Source of the DNA: Methanobacterium sp.
Lineage (GTDB): Archaea > Methanobacteriota > Methanobacteria > Methanobacteriales > Methanobacteriaceae
Direction: 5' to 3'
NCBI GenBank assembly: GCA_018263005.1
Contig: JADFDH010000002.1
Coordinates: 1-64,000 of the forward strand
Length of the DNA: 64,000 bases
In this document: positions 43,480 to 52,157 of the stretch, piece by piece
How positions within the stretch are numbered: the stretch's first letter is position 1
Layout: every line of letters begins with the position of its first letter
Translations under genes and position numbers: made by a program
The notes under the pieces: generated by a model
Database searches by the model: none
Told to the model about the DNA's origin: nothing
The model's input: only the letters and a program-made list of their open reading frames with translations

Positions 43480-44382
43480 TTATTTATGAGCCTTGCCTAC
43501 CATTTCCGAAATGCTTTCAATTCCTTTTCTATTCATATATCTCTCAATTCCGACGCATATATCCCTAAATACATCAAATCCCTTATAATAAACAGCAGTA
43601 CCAATCTGAACGCAGCTTGAACCGGCGAATAAGAATTCTATTGCATCTTTATAATCCATAATCCCACCAACCCCCATTATTGGAACATCAACAGACTCAT
43701 AGACTTCATAAACACATCTTAAAGCTATTGGTTTTATAGCCGGTCCGGATAATCCTCCGAATTTATTATGAAGTATGGGTTGGGCTGTCTCCAGATCAAT
43801 ACGCATACCAGGACCCACAGTGTTTATGAGGGTTAGACCATCGCATCCAGCATTCCGACCGGCCTCAGCAATTTCCACGATATCTGTTACATTAGGAGTT
43901 AATTTCACTATAACAGGAAGATTAGTAACTTTTTTAACAGCTTTAATCACTTGTGATGTTATCTGGGGGTCCTGTCCCACTGAGGAACCGCAGCCACCCG
44001 CTGCATGGGGACATGATACATTTAGTTCTATCATATCCGTCATTCCCTCAATTTGGACTGCTATATCCTTAAATTCCCGGGGTTCAGCACCGTAGATCGA
44101 CGCTACTGCAGGTATCGTCCTATCCAGTTTCTCAAGTTCCCCCTTGAACGATTCCACCCCGGGATTGGATAATCCGATGGCATTTATAAAACCTCCTGTG
44201 ACCTCTACAGTTGTTGGATTGGGATAACCAGGATTAGCTTCCATACCAAATGATTTAGTCACTACCGCTCCAGCACCACTTCTTGCAACCCAGTTAAGGG
44301 ATGCTGCAGTGGATCCCATTATTCCTGCGGCTAAGATGGTGGGATTTTTCATTTTTATATTGCAGAATTCGACTTCTAGCAT
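43480..44382 (-). CDS. pyrD: Dihydroorotate dehydrogenase, class 1B catalytic subunit
   Basis: PyrD oxidises dihydroorotate to orotate in pyrimidine synthesis. Features are SGAGAVVTKSFGMEANPGYP, ELNVSCPHAAGGCGSSVGQD with the catalytic Cys of class 1B enzymes, VIVKLTPNVTDIVEIA and the FMN phosphate region GVGGIMDYKDAIEFLFAGSS. 300 residues. The pair with pyrK supports class 1B. Confidence 0.94.
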   Translation of the reverse strand: MLEVEFCNIKMKNPTILAAGIMGSTAASLNWVARSGAGAVVTKSFGMEANPGYPNPTTVEVTGGFINAIGLSNPGVESFKGELEKLDRTIPAVASIYGAEPREFKDIAVQIEGMTDMIELNVSCPHAAGGCGSSVGQDPQITSQVIKAVKKVTNLPVIVKLTPNVTDIVEIAEAGRNAGCDGLTLINTVGPGMRIDLETAQPILHNKFGGLSGPAIKPIALRCVYEVYESVDVPIMGVGGIMDYKDAIEFLFAGSSCVQIGTAVYYKGFDVFRDICVGIERYMNRKGIESISEMVGKAHK

Positions 44383-44434
44383 ACTACCATTATCCAGAAA
44401 CTTATAAATCTGTCATCATCATACATTTATCTTT

Positions 44435-45640
44435 ATGAAATGTTATCTTACCTGGTGCTTCGCTGGTTTTATAGCCCTTGATGAAAATTGTAATCTCTTA
44501 GATTATGAACTTTTCCCAAGGAAAAGAATAACTGAAAGATTAACCGAAATTTTTAAGGGTGATTTATGTAAACAAGAGAAATCACTCCTGGAAAGAATGG
44601 TTAAAAATTATGATTACATTAGTTTAGAGACAAATCTACCACCCTCAGCCTATCATAACCTTAAAAATAGTGAAAGATTAATTTTTCAAACCCCTAATAA
44701 AGCAGGAGAATACGTAAGGAACAATCTTGCATATGTTCTTGAACAAACTGGTTTTATAGAAACCGAAGAAGAAATGAACCAGTATATCTGGGAAGTTTCG
44801 CAGGAAATAACCAGAAGGGGTTTACAGGAAGCATCTGAAGCAGAGGACCTTCTATTAATACAATCCATAAATGCTATGGATGAGCTGGATGAAACAACCA
44901 GTAAGTTAACTGAACGAATGAGGGAATGGTACTCCATACACTTCCCTGAACTGGATAAAATAAAAAACCATGATCTTTACGTTAAATTAATAGCTGAAAA
45001 CGGCGATAGAGATTCCATTATTAGTTCAGGAGAATTAGAAGATGATATGAAAATAAAAAACAGTATCGGCGCCCAATTAGAGGATTCTGATATCTCCATG
45101 CTCACCGAATATGCATCATCACTAAAAATCCTGCAAAAGACTAAAAAATCACTTTCTAAATATATTGATAATAAGATGGAGGATATAGCACCTAATCTGC
45201 AGGATCTACTGGGCGCATCATTGGGCGCTAAAATGATAGCCCATGTTGGTGGGATTAAAAGGCTTTCCCTACTTTCATCCGGAACTATTCAGATTTTAGG
45301 GGCTGAAAAGGCCCTCTTCAGACATCTGAAAACCGGTGAAAGACCACCTAAACATGGGCTGATCTACCAACATCCAGAGGTTAGAGGGGCTAAATGGTGG
45401 TATAGGGGAAAAGTTGCCCGTGCTCTTGCTTCTAAAATTTCTCTTGCCGTGCGTAAGGATGTCTTCTCCGGTGATTTTGATCCTTTTATTAAGGAATCAT
45501 TTTATGAAAAACTGGAAGCTATAAAAAAGGCAAATCCTTTTCCTAAAAGGCCAGCGAAGAGTGGTAAGCCTGATGGTAAGAAAAGGAAAAAGAAGAAAAA
45601 GAAAGATAAGTACAAAAAAAAGTTTGATCTCTATTATTAG
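44435..45640 (+). CDS. nop5: C/D box snoRNP protein Nop5 (Nop56/58 homologue)
   Basis: Nop5 is the scaffold of C/D box RNPs that guide 2'-O-methylation of rRNA and tRNA. The Nop domain is clear: GASLGAKMIAHVGGIKRLSL, QILGAEKALFRHLKTGERPP and HGLIYQHPEVRGAKWWYRGK. Length is 401, ending in a Lys-rich tail typical of the family. Its partner fibrillarin is 1.6 kb downstream, separated by two membrane-protein genes. Confidence 0.94.
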   Translation: MKCYLTWCFAGFIALDENCNLLDYELFPRKRITERLTEIFKGDLCKQEKSLLERMVKNYDYISLETNLPPSAYHNLKNSERLIFQTPNKAGEYVRNNLAYVLEQTGFIETEEEMNQYIWEVSQEITRRGLQEASEAEDLLLIQSINAMDELDETTSKLTERMREWYSIHFPELDKIKNHDLYVKLIAENGDRDSIISSGELEDDMKIKNSIGAQLEDSDISMLTEYASSLKILQKTKKSLSKYIDNKMEDIAPNLQDLLGASLGAKMIAHVGGIKRLSLLSSGTIQILGAEKALFRHLKTGERPPKHGLIYQHPEVRGAKWWYRGKVARALASKISLAVRKDVFSGDFDPFIKESFYEKLEAIKKANPFPKRPAKSGKPDGKKRKKKKKKDKYKKKFDLYY

Positions 45641-45659
45641 AAAATCAAATTTTAAAAAC

Positions 45660-45700
45660 GGATCCAATATTTGAATAATCAATTGAATAGTATTGGATCC
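45660..45700. repeat. Perfect 10-bp inverted repeat after nop5
   Basis: ggatccaata at 45660-45669 and tattggatcc at 45691-45700 enclose a 21-base loop. It lies 20 bases after the nop5 stop and could form an RNA hairpin ending the transcript or bind a dimeric protein. Confidence 0.7.
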
Positions 45701-45742
45701 CAATTATTAAAAAATCATGATTAGAATAGATTAGGTGATTAA

Positions 45743-46024
45743 ATGGATGACTTGGTTGCCATAGTTTCAATAATATCCAGCATATTTTCTATTTTACTGG
45801 CCATATCTGCCATATGGTTCTCTAGAAGAGTGGAAGAGAGATTAAAGAGAAATTTTTTACGATTGAAAGAGGTTATGGACAGCAACCATGATCGGACCAA
45901 CGAGGTTTTAACTAATATTGATCGAGAGGCAGAGAATATCAAATTAACCGTCTATAAATCCCAGGATGATCTCCATCAAACCATGAATGAGATCATGGAT
46001 CAGTGCAATATTAGCAAAAAATAA
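45743..46024 (+). CDS. Small membrane-anchored coiled-coil protein
   Basis: 93 residues. The N-terminal helix (about 3-27, LVAIVSIISSIFSILLAISA) is a membrane anchor; the rest is charged with heptad-like spacing (VEERLKRNFLRLKEVMDSN and so on). No enzyme motif is seen. A ggtgatta ribosome site precedes the ATG. It sits between nop5 and fibrillarin, with no obvious link to either. Confidence 0.7.
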   Translation: MDDLVAIVSIISSIFSILLAISAIWFSRRVEERLKRNFLRLKEVMDSNHDRTNEVLTNIDREAENIKLTVYKSQDDLHQTMNEIMDQCNISKK

Positions 46025-46051
46025 TTTAAGGGTTAATTTCAACAAATTTTA

Positions 46052-46085
46052 GGATTAATCCCAGGGAAGACTTTTGGGATAATCC
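46052..46085. repeat. Imperfect inverted repeat in the intergenic region
   Basis: ggattaatccca and tgggataatcc pair with one bulge around a loop of about ten bases. A possible terminator or small structured RNA; there is no following T-run. Confidence 0.45.
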
Positions 46086-46222
46086 AATGGACTGAAATAA
46101 ATATGGATGATACAATCTTCAAAAACAGGTTATAAGTTATTATTTTAAATTAAAATACATATGTTATTAAATACTAAAAAATCATATTATCTACTACTGT
46201 TTTAAAAACTAAGGTTGTTTAA

Positions 46223-47095
46223 ATGGTTAATGAAGCTCTATTTGAATCTATAAAAGTAAGATATCTATTATTATGGCTAATTGTATTCTTCATTATTATG
46301 GGAATCATACTAGTTTTAACCACGGGTTTTATATCCGATGCAGAATGGGATGTTGCTACTGGATTTCTATTTTATATCATAATTTCATTGTGGATAATTC
46401 GGAATTTAAACCGTAATCATATCAATTATCAGAAATTCATCGGCTATTTTCCCACTGATTACCACTGGTTATATCTCTTCATCATCATTTTCGCTGTTAT
46501 AATATTGTCTCTGGGCCTGGGAGAACTGAGCAGATACATCATATCCATGATAAACCCTAATTTAAATTATCTTCCATCTATCAGTTATTTCTATTCACCC
46601 CAAGATACGCCACTTGCCCCTTTTCTTAATTTCATGGATTTCATCATCGCCGTGATCATGGCCCCTATCGTAGAGGAATTTCTCTTTAGAGGGGTTATTC
46701 TACACCGTTTCACTGTTAAATGGGGCATTAAATGGGCTGTACTGGCTTCCTCCCTTATATTCGGTTTTCTGCACAGTGATATTATTGGGGCTTTTATTTT
46801 TGCCCTGGTTATGTGTATTTTATATATTAAAACCGCCTGCATCCTGGTACCTATTCTTGCTCATATGATCAACAACCTGCTGGCATATGGAACTCAAATA
46901 TTAAGCACTTTCGGCCCTCAAAGCACAATCGCAAGTCATAATTTAGGAGTGGCTGCCCTATTGTTGCTGGTTTCAGTTGTTATTATCCTTTATTTCCTCT
47001 ATCGTAACTGGCCCCAAAGATATTGGAGACCTCCTTACTTCCAGGAAGTATACGATGGAATACCGGAGAATCTTTATTATGATGATCATGACTGA
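46223..47095 (+). CDS. CPBP family intramembrane metalloprotease
   Basis: 290 residues with about eight membrane helices. The CPBP (CAAX-protease and bacteriocin-processing) motifs are intact: VEEFLFRGVIL (E-E-x-x-x-R), IFGFLHSDI (F-x-x-x-H) and LAHMINNLLAYG (H-x-x-x-N). These build the membrane-embedded metal site. Archaeal substrates are unknown. It ends 117 bases before fibrillarin. No clear Shine-Dalgarno is visible. Confidence 0.88.
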   Translation: MVNEALFESIKVRYLLLWLIVFFIIMGIILVLTTGFISDAEWDVATGFLFYIIISLWIIRNLNRNHINYQKFIGYFPTDYHWLYLFIIIFAVIILSLGLGELSRYIISMINPNLNYLPSISYFYSPQDTPLAPFLNFMDFIIAVIMAPIVEEFLFRGVILHRFTVKWGIKWAVLASSLIFGFLHSDIIGAFIFALVMCILYIKTACILVPILAHMINNLLAYGTQILSTFGPQSTIASHNLGVAALLLLVSVVIILYFLYRNWPQRYWRPPYFQEVYDGIPENLYYDDHD

Positions 47096-47211
47096 AATTA
47101 TTGATTACCATACAATGATAATAAAAGATAAATTTCCTCAACTGGAAATTATAAAATTAGGGGTATAGAGAAAAATTAATTTAATTTAATAATAGTTTAG
47201 AGGAGAATATA

Positions 47212-47889
47212 ATGGAAGAAAAACCACAAATATGGGATAATTTCACAGGCGTATATCATATGGATAGTCATCTGGCCACCAAAAATCTTCTTCCTGGCCA
47301 TAAAGTTTACGGAGAGCAATTAAAAGAACACCAGGGGATTGAATATCGTATATGGAACCCTAGGCGTTCTAAACTGGCTGCAGCTATCTTAAATGGATTA
47401 AAAATATTTCCTTTCCATGAAAACTCTAAGGTATTATATTTAGGGGCTTCAACAGGCACCACACCATCTCATATTTCGGATATAGCTAAGAAAGGTTTAC
47501 TTTACTGTGTGGAATTTTCTCCCAAGATGATGCACAAACTGGTGGATTTATCTCAGATACGTAGCAACATCATCCCCCTCCTGGAGGACGCAACTAAACC
47601 ACTAAATTACTTGCATTTAGTGGAGAAAGTGGATATAATCTACGCAGACGTGGCCCAACCCCAGCAATCAAAATTATTCATAGAAAACATACGCCTTTTA
47701 TTAAAAAAAGAAGGAAAGGGCATCCTAATGCTCAAGGCAAGGAGTATCGATGTGACCCGGAAACCAGAGATGATTTTTCAAAGGGAAGAGTCCAAACTGA
47801 AAACCGCAGGTTTAAAGATCGTTGATAAAATTGATCTGGAACCATATGAAAAAGACCATATGGCTTTCGTTTGTGAGATTGGATTTTAA
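47212..47889 (+). CDS. flpA: Fibrillarin-like rRNA/tRNA 2'-O-methyltransferase
   Basis: Fibrillarin is the methyltransferase of C/D box RNPs. Motifs: EYRIWNPRRSKLAAAILNGL, VLYLGASTGTTPSHISDIA (SAM site), LYCVEFSPKMMHKLVDLS and DIIYADVAQPQQSKLF, and a late LMLKARSIDVTRKP with the catalytic Lys. 225 residues is normal. An agaggagaat ribosome site precedes the ATG. nop5 usually lies directly upstream in archaea; here two genes intervene. Confidence 0.95.
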   Translation: MEEKPQIWDNFTGVYHMDSHLATKNLLPGHKVYGEQLKEHQGIEYRIWNPRRSKLAAAILNGLKIFPFHENSKVLYLGASTGTTPSHISDIAKKGLLYCVEFSPKMMHKLVDLSQIRSNIIPLLEDATKPLNYLHLVEKVDIIYADVAQPQQSKLFIENIRLLLKKEGKGILMLKARSIDVTRKPEMIFQREESKLKTAGLKIVDKIDLEPYEKDHMAFVCEIGF

Positions 47890-47925
47890 AAAAATATTAG
47901 ATTTATTTTAATAATTCAGATACCG

Positions 47926-49104
47926 TTATATTGATAATTCTGATATCCGGTCCAGTATCTTTACAGCAACTTCTCTCTTTGAAGTTAAAGAAATTCTTAT
48001 TATTTCTTCATCTATTAAGAGAACTTGATTATTATCAGAACCGAAACCCCCACCTTCTATGGAGACATCATTAGCTACTATTAGGTCTGCTTCTGATTCT
48101 TCCATTGTTTTCCTGGCGGAATCTATTAGTTCTTCTTCAGGTATATCATATTTGGCCTTAAAACCCACCAGGAAGATTTCTGGATTGATCTTTTTTACTT
48201 CTCTTAGTATTTTGGGGGCTTGTTTAAGTTTCAGATCCAGATCGGCAGAAGATGAAATTTTGGTAATTCCCTCTTCCTTTTGTGGTATGAAATCAGAAAC
48301 TGCAGCTGCAGAAATAAAAACATCATGATAAGGTACCTGTTTTAATACAGCGTTCTGCATATCTGCAACACTTTCAACATATATTACATTAAAAACATGA
48401 GGTACATCTACATCCATGCGCCCGCAGATTAATGTTACATCTGCTCCCCTGATGAAAGATTCAATAGCAATTTCCACACCGGTTTTACCAGAGCTTAAAT
48501 TGGTTATCCCTCTAACCTCATCAATCTTTTCAAAGGTTGCGCCGGCGCTGATAAATACTTTTTTATTCTTAAGATCACCTGAAGATGTTTCTCTTAAAAT
48601 ATGCAGCGCAATATCATTTATATCCGGAAATTTAGCCTTATTTTCCTCAATTTTAGGTTTTATAAAGGAAATATTCTGTTCTTTTAGTTTTTCAATATTT
48701 TCCCGAACAGCAAGATACATAGAATGGTGCATAGATGGGACAAAAATAATTGGTGTTTTATAACCATAAGCAGTGACTAATAGGGTGCTGATTGGATTAT
48801 CTGCGATTTTATAGGCTAATTTGCTTATTACGTTAGCCGTTGCCGGTGCCACCAGTATCAGATCTGCCTGAGCATATTTAACATGCTCAATTTTTCCTGT
48901 AAGACCCAATACCACTTCCTGACCAGTGGCAAATTCCATGGCGTGTGGATGAATTATTTCACAAGCTCCATCGCTCATAAAACATTTCACGTTTATATTA
49001 TGCCTTTTAAGTTCCCTTGCCAGTTTAACTGCTTCTATTGCAGCTACACTTCCGGTTACACAGAGCACAACATCCATCTTATCAGCAGCAATTAATATAG
49101 TCAT
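47926..49104 (-). CDS. coaBC: Bifunctional phosphopantothenoylcysteine decarboxylase/synthetase
   Basis: CoaBC forms 4'-phosphopantetheine for coenzyme A. The N-terminal flavoprotein half (residues 1-180) has CVTGSVAAIEAVKLARELKR, LVAPATANVISKLAYKIADN and PSMHHSMYLAV with the active His. The C-terminal synthetase half has VFISAGATFEKIDEVRGITN, NLSSGKTGVEIA and KAKYDIPEEELID. 392 residues. It overlaps the stop of the KH-domain gene by one base. Confidence 0.93.
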   Translation of the reverse strand: MTILIAADKMDVVLCVTGSVAAIEAVKLARELKRHNINVKCFMSDGACEIIHPHAMEFATGQEVVLGLTGKIEHVKYAQADLILVAPATANVISKLAYKIADNPISTLLVTAYGYKTPIIFVPSMHHSMYLAVRENIEKLKEQNISFIKPKIEENKAKFPDINDIALHILRETSSGDLKNKKVFISAGATFEKIDEVRGITNLSSGKTGVEIAIESFIRGADVTLICGRMDVDVPHVFNVIYVESVADMQNAVLKQVPYHDVFISAAAVSDFIPQKEEGITKISSSADLDLKLKQAPKILREVKKINPEIFLVGFKAKYDIPEEELIDSARKTMEESEADLIVANDVSIEGGGFGSDNNQVLLIDEEIIRISLTSKREVAVKILDRISELSI

Positions 49105-49604
49105 TAATTATTCCGATCTAATACTACTAACGTATTTTCGGAAGTTAATCCTTGAATAATATTATTTAAAACATCTAATTTACCAGGGATACGTCTGGAA
49201 TCTTCCTTCATAATCCTTATTTTATATCTCTGCAGACCATCCTTACCATAAACTATATTTATACCAGAAATTCTTGCAGGAGCCAGTATATCACGAGCAA
49301 CAGAGCGGAGATCCGAATTCTCACCAACCACCCTTACTTTCTTTCCAATGGTTCGGGATATTTCTCGGACAATTTTTCCACTTTTTCCTATAAGTTTCCC
49401 CACCTGGTCTTTCTCGGTAACAATTATAACCATATCACCTATTTCAATGGTCTTTTTAAAACCTATTTTACCATCACCCACCTTATATAGTATTTTTGCA
49501 ATGTCTAAATCCATTTGACTGATTTCACCACTCTTTAATTTATTCTCACAGCCCTGGCAGAGCATTCCGCTCTTCAGACAGACATCGCATATAGGCAATA
49601 CCAT
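49104..49604 (-). CDS. KH-domain (NusA-like) protein with zinc finger
   Basis: 166 residues. An N-terminal zinc knuckle (CDVCLKSGMLCQGC) is followed by two KH modules; one carries GKLIGKSGKIVREISR with the G-x-x-G loop. The layout matches archaeal transcription elongation/termination NusA-related proteins with an added zinc finger. RNA binding is likely; a role in transcription is inferred. A ggaggaatgt ribosome site precedes the start. It is coupled to coaBC. Confidence 0.82.
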   Translation of the reverse strand: MVLPICDVCLKSGMLCQGCENKLKSGEISQMDLDIAKILYKVGDGKIGFKKTIEIGDMVIIVTEKDQVGKLIGKSGKIVREISRTIGKKVRVVGENSDLRSVARDILAPARISGINIVYGKDGLQRYKIRIMKEDSRRIPGKLDVLNNIIQGLTSENTLVVLDRNN

Positions 49605-50042
49605 TTACATTCCTCCTTTTTCTCTAAACTTGATATGTTGCAGTTAACCTTCTCTTAATCAACTTAATTTTCGATTTAACAAAGATTTATCATGCTAACA
49701 ATTTATCCGGAGCATAATACTTATCAATTTACTCCAGAAGGACAGATCCTTCGCCTTAATTGTTTATATATTTATTTTAATATCTATTATAGATAAAACG
49801 CTAAAATAAAAGCAGATTATATGTCTTAAGGCCTTTAAATCTGTCTTATATAAAATGATACTCTAACAGTTATAACTTAATTATTATCCTTAATATATAT
49901 TTTGTATCAATCAAGATAATCCAAACCACAATAATAACAAAATTATTGAAATAAACCTCCTTAACACTTATAAAAAAAATATTTCATGAATCCTAACCTG
50001 CAATAGGATAATGCAACTACTTAAAAACCATGGAAAAATAAT
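49605..50042. other. AT-rich intergenic stretch
   Basis: About 440 bases between minus-strand genes. It holds several TATA-like tracts and probably the promoter of the KH/coaBC genes. I see no gene or structured RNA. Confidence 0.5.
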
Positions 50043-50579
50043 CTAAAGAACCTTGAAGCTGTTTATGACCAGGTCAAAATTCTTCTGTTCCTTATCAAAA
50101 TTGGAGGGTAGTGCTCCGCAAAGAATAACATAAATAACACCCTTTTGAGAGACCCAAACCGCCCTCATCTGTCTCTGAATTCCACCGGAATTGGTTGTAT
50201 ATACATTTTCAAATGCCGGATTATTATTTATAGTTATATTCGCTTCTGATATGCGCTGATTGGTGGTGTTATTGAAAAATGTATTGTAATTTTTTGTATA
50301 GGTAGCGAATAAATCATTATTTTCTGTGGAATTCGGTTTCTGAATTAGCACAAAAGTATATGGATTATTTTGATTATCTATGGATTTAGGATCCCCCACC
50401 GCAACCACAGCATTAGGTGATGTGGTATTGGCAACATCCCAGGTACCATTATAAACAAACGAAATACCATTTTGAGAATACGTTTTAGTTGCATTGGTAT
50501 CGTTGTTAATGGTACATCCCGATACCATAACCACCAACAACACCAAGATGATAACTGTCAAAAATGGGAATTTCCTCAT
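50043..50579 (-). CDS. PsbP-related lipoprotein
   Basis: 178 residues with a lipoprotein signal (about residues 1-22, ending VVMVSGCTINN with the lipobox Cys). The mature part has the PsbP-like pattern YSQNGISFVYNGTWDVAN and ends NFDLVINSFKVL, with many NxT/NxS sequons (FFNNTTNQR) as usual for secreted archaeal proteins. Such lipoproteins are common in Methanobacterium; function unknown. A taggtgaata ribosome site precedes the ATG. Confidence 0.82.
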   Translation of the reverse strand: MRKFPFLTVIILVLLVVMVSGCTINNDTNATKTYSQNGISFVYNGTWDVANTTSPNAVVAVGDPKSIDNQNNPYTFVLIQKPNSTENNDLFATYTKNYNTFFNNTTNQRISEANITINNNPAFENVYTTNSGGIQRQMRAVWVSQKGVIYVILCGALPSNFDKEQKNFDLVINSFKVL

Positions 50580-50648
50580 TTATTCACCTAATATGATTTA
50601 TGATTCTCGAATTTATTAAAAAAAAATATATAAATTATCTTATTATGT

Positions 50649-51227
50649 TCATGTACTATTACCACCAGTACCGGTATCTCCACCAGTATCGGTGCCTGTA
50701 TCCGTAGAATCTGTTAAATCTTCTAAAGTAGTATCATATGTATCATTAGTAGCATTAGTTGTGTTGTTTATCACTGGAAATGCACTTTCATTTATGGACA
50801 TGGAAACCGCTGCGGATTCTGAGGGAACTTTCATGAGGAAAACTCCAAATCCAATTCCTATGAAGAATATTAAAGCGATTATACCAGTTAAGGCTGTTTT
50901 ACTTTTATTAAAACCTGTTTTTTTTGCCTTGGTAGTAGGATATGCGGCACTGGAAGATGTTATGAACTTCTTCATCAGTTCTTCTTTAGCCTGCTTAGCT
51001 TCTTCGGCTTCTTTTTTCTCTGTCCAATATTCAAGGGGTTTTTCTCCGCCTTTACTACCTTGTAATCTTTTAATCCTATCTGCAACTGCAAAATTCTCAA
51101 GTTCAGCTTGTAATTCTCTTTTTTGAGAATTATAAGCCTTTTCTGTAATATTACCCTGAGCAAATTCAAATTCCAGTTCTTGTAAGCTCCGGATGACTTT
51201 ATCTTTATCTGTAATTATATCAATCAT
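50649..51227 (-). CDS. Membrane protein with cytoplasmic coiled coil and Thr/Asp/Gly-rich external tail
   Basis: About 190 residues: a charged helical part (residues 5-85, EEAKQAKEELMKKF), one membrane helix (SKTALTGIIALIFFIGIGFG) and an external tail rich in Asn, Thr, Asp and Gly with NTT/NAT sequons, ending TDTGGDTGTGGNST. Start unclear: TTG 51251 has no ribosome site, ATG 51227 directly touches aaggag, and ATA 51218 would be well spaced. It overlaps pheA. Confidence 0.68.
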   Translation of the reverse strand: MIDIITDKDKVIRSLQELEFEFAQGNITEKAYNSQKRELQAELENFAVADRIKRLQGSKGGEKPLEYWTEKKEAEEAKQAKEELMKKFITSSSAAYPTTKAKKTGFNKSKTALTGIIALIFFIGIGFGVFLMKVPSESAAVSMSINESAFPVINNTTNATNDTYDTTLEDLTDSTDTGTDTGGDTGTGGNST

Positions 51228-52032
51228 CTCCTTCTTTAGGATATGAACCAAACATCTTTATGTATCCTACTTTTGATTTTATTATATTTAAAATGTTTCT
51301 GATCATTTCTTCTTCTCGATGACCTTGAAAATCTATGTAGAATAAATACCGTCCCAGCTTTTCTTTGGCTGGTCTGGACTCAATTTTAGTGAGATTAATT
51401 TTATTCTCAGCGAAAATGCCCAGTATCCCGTATAAACCACCGGGTTCATCTTCTAGAAGGGAAAAAACTATGGATGTTTTATCTTTACCAGTTTTCGCAT
51501 GATCTTCTCTATTTATAATTATAAATCGGGTTTTATTATTTTTATAATCCTGAATATCATGAGCTGCTATCTTTAAATTATTTAGTTGGGCAGATCTTCT
51601 GGTTCCTATGGCCGCTGCATATTTATTCCCGGATATCAAATTCGCAGCCGCTGCAGTGCTGGATGCTGAGTGTATATCAACATCTAATCCATCAATGTAT
51701 TTTCTACACTGTGATAATGCCTGAGAATGAGAATATACACTTTTTAAGTCCTCAATTTTTGCATTAACATTAATCAGAAGATTATTACTGATAGGGAGTA
51801 GTATTTCCCGTTTTATTTTTAGATCATAATCATGGGTCATTAAATCCAGGGTTACACCTACTGAACCTTCTATGGAATTTTCAATAGGAACCACACCACA
51901 ATCCACTTCACCGCTCTTTACAGCTTCGAAAACTGTGCTGATGTTATTAAAAGCGATGTGCTTACCCTGTATTGTTAAGGCCGCTTCTTCTGTAAATGTT
52001 CCAGGAGGACCTAGATATCCTATTCTCTTCAT
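51220..52032 (-). CDS. pheA: Prephenate dehydratase
   Basis: PheA converts prephenate to phenylpyruvate for phenylalanine. The catalytic domain shows IGYLGPPGTFTEEAALTIQG, VVPIENSIEGSVGVTLDLM and AAAIGTRRSAQLNNL; the C-terminal ACT domain (FSLLEDEPGGLYGILGIFAE, NLTKIESRPAKEKLG) binds phenylalanine for feedback control. 270 residues, normal. Confidence 0.94.
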   Translation of the reverse strand: MKRIGYLGPPGTFTEEAALTIQGKHIAFNNISTVFEAVKSGEVDCGVVPIENSIEGSVGVTLDLMTHDYDLKIKREILLPISNNLLINVNAKIEDLKSVYSHSQALSQCRKYIDGLDVDIHSASSTAAAANLISGNKYAAAIGTRRSAQLNNLKIAAHDIQDYKNNKTRFIIINREDHAKTGKDKTSIVFSLLEDEPGGLYGILGIFAENKINLTKIESRPAKEKLGRYLFYIDFQGHREEEMIRNILNIIKSKVGYIKMFGSYPKEGDD

Positions 52033-52157
52033 AAAATCAAGTCTTTATTTTCTTTTTTTCTATAAAATAATTAAATTTTTATTATTCATATTAGAATTAA
52101 GTTATTAATGAGATTTCATAATTTTCACTTATTAAAACCCGCCTTTAAGATTTTCAC

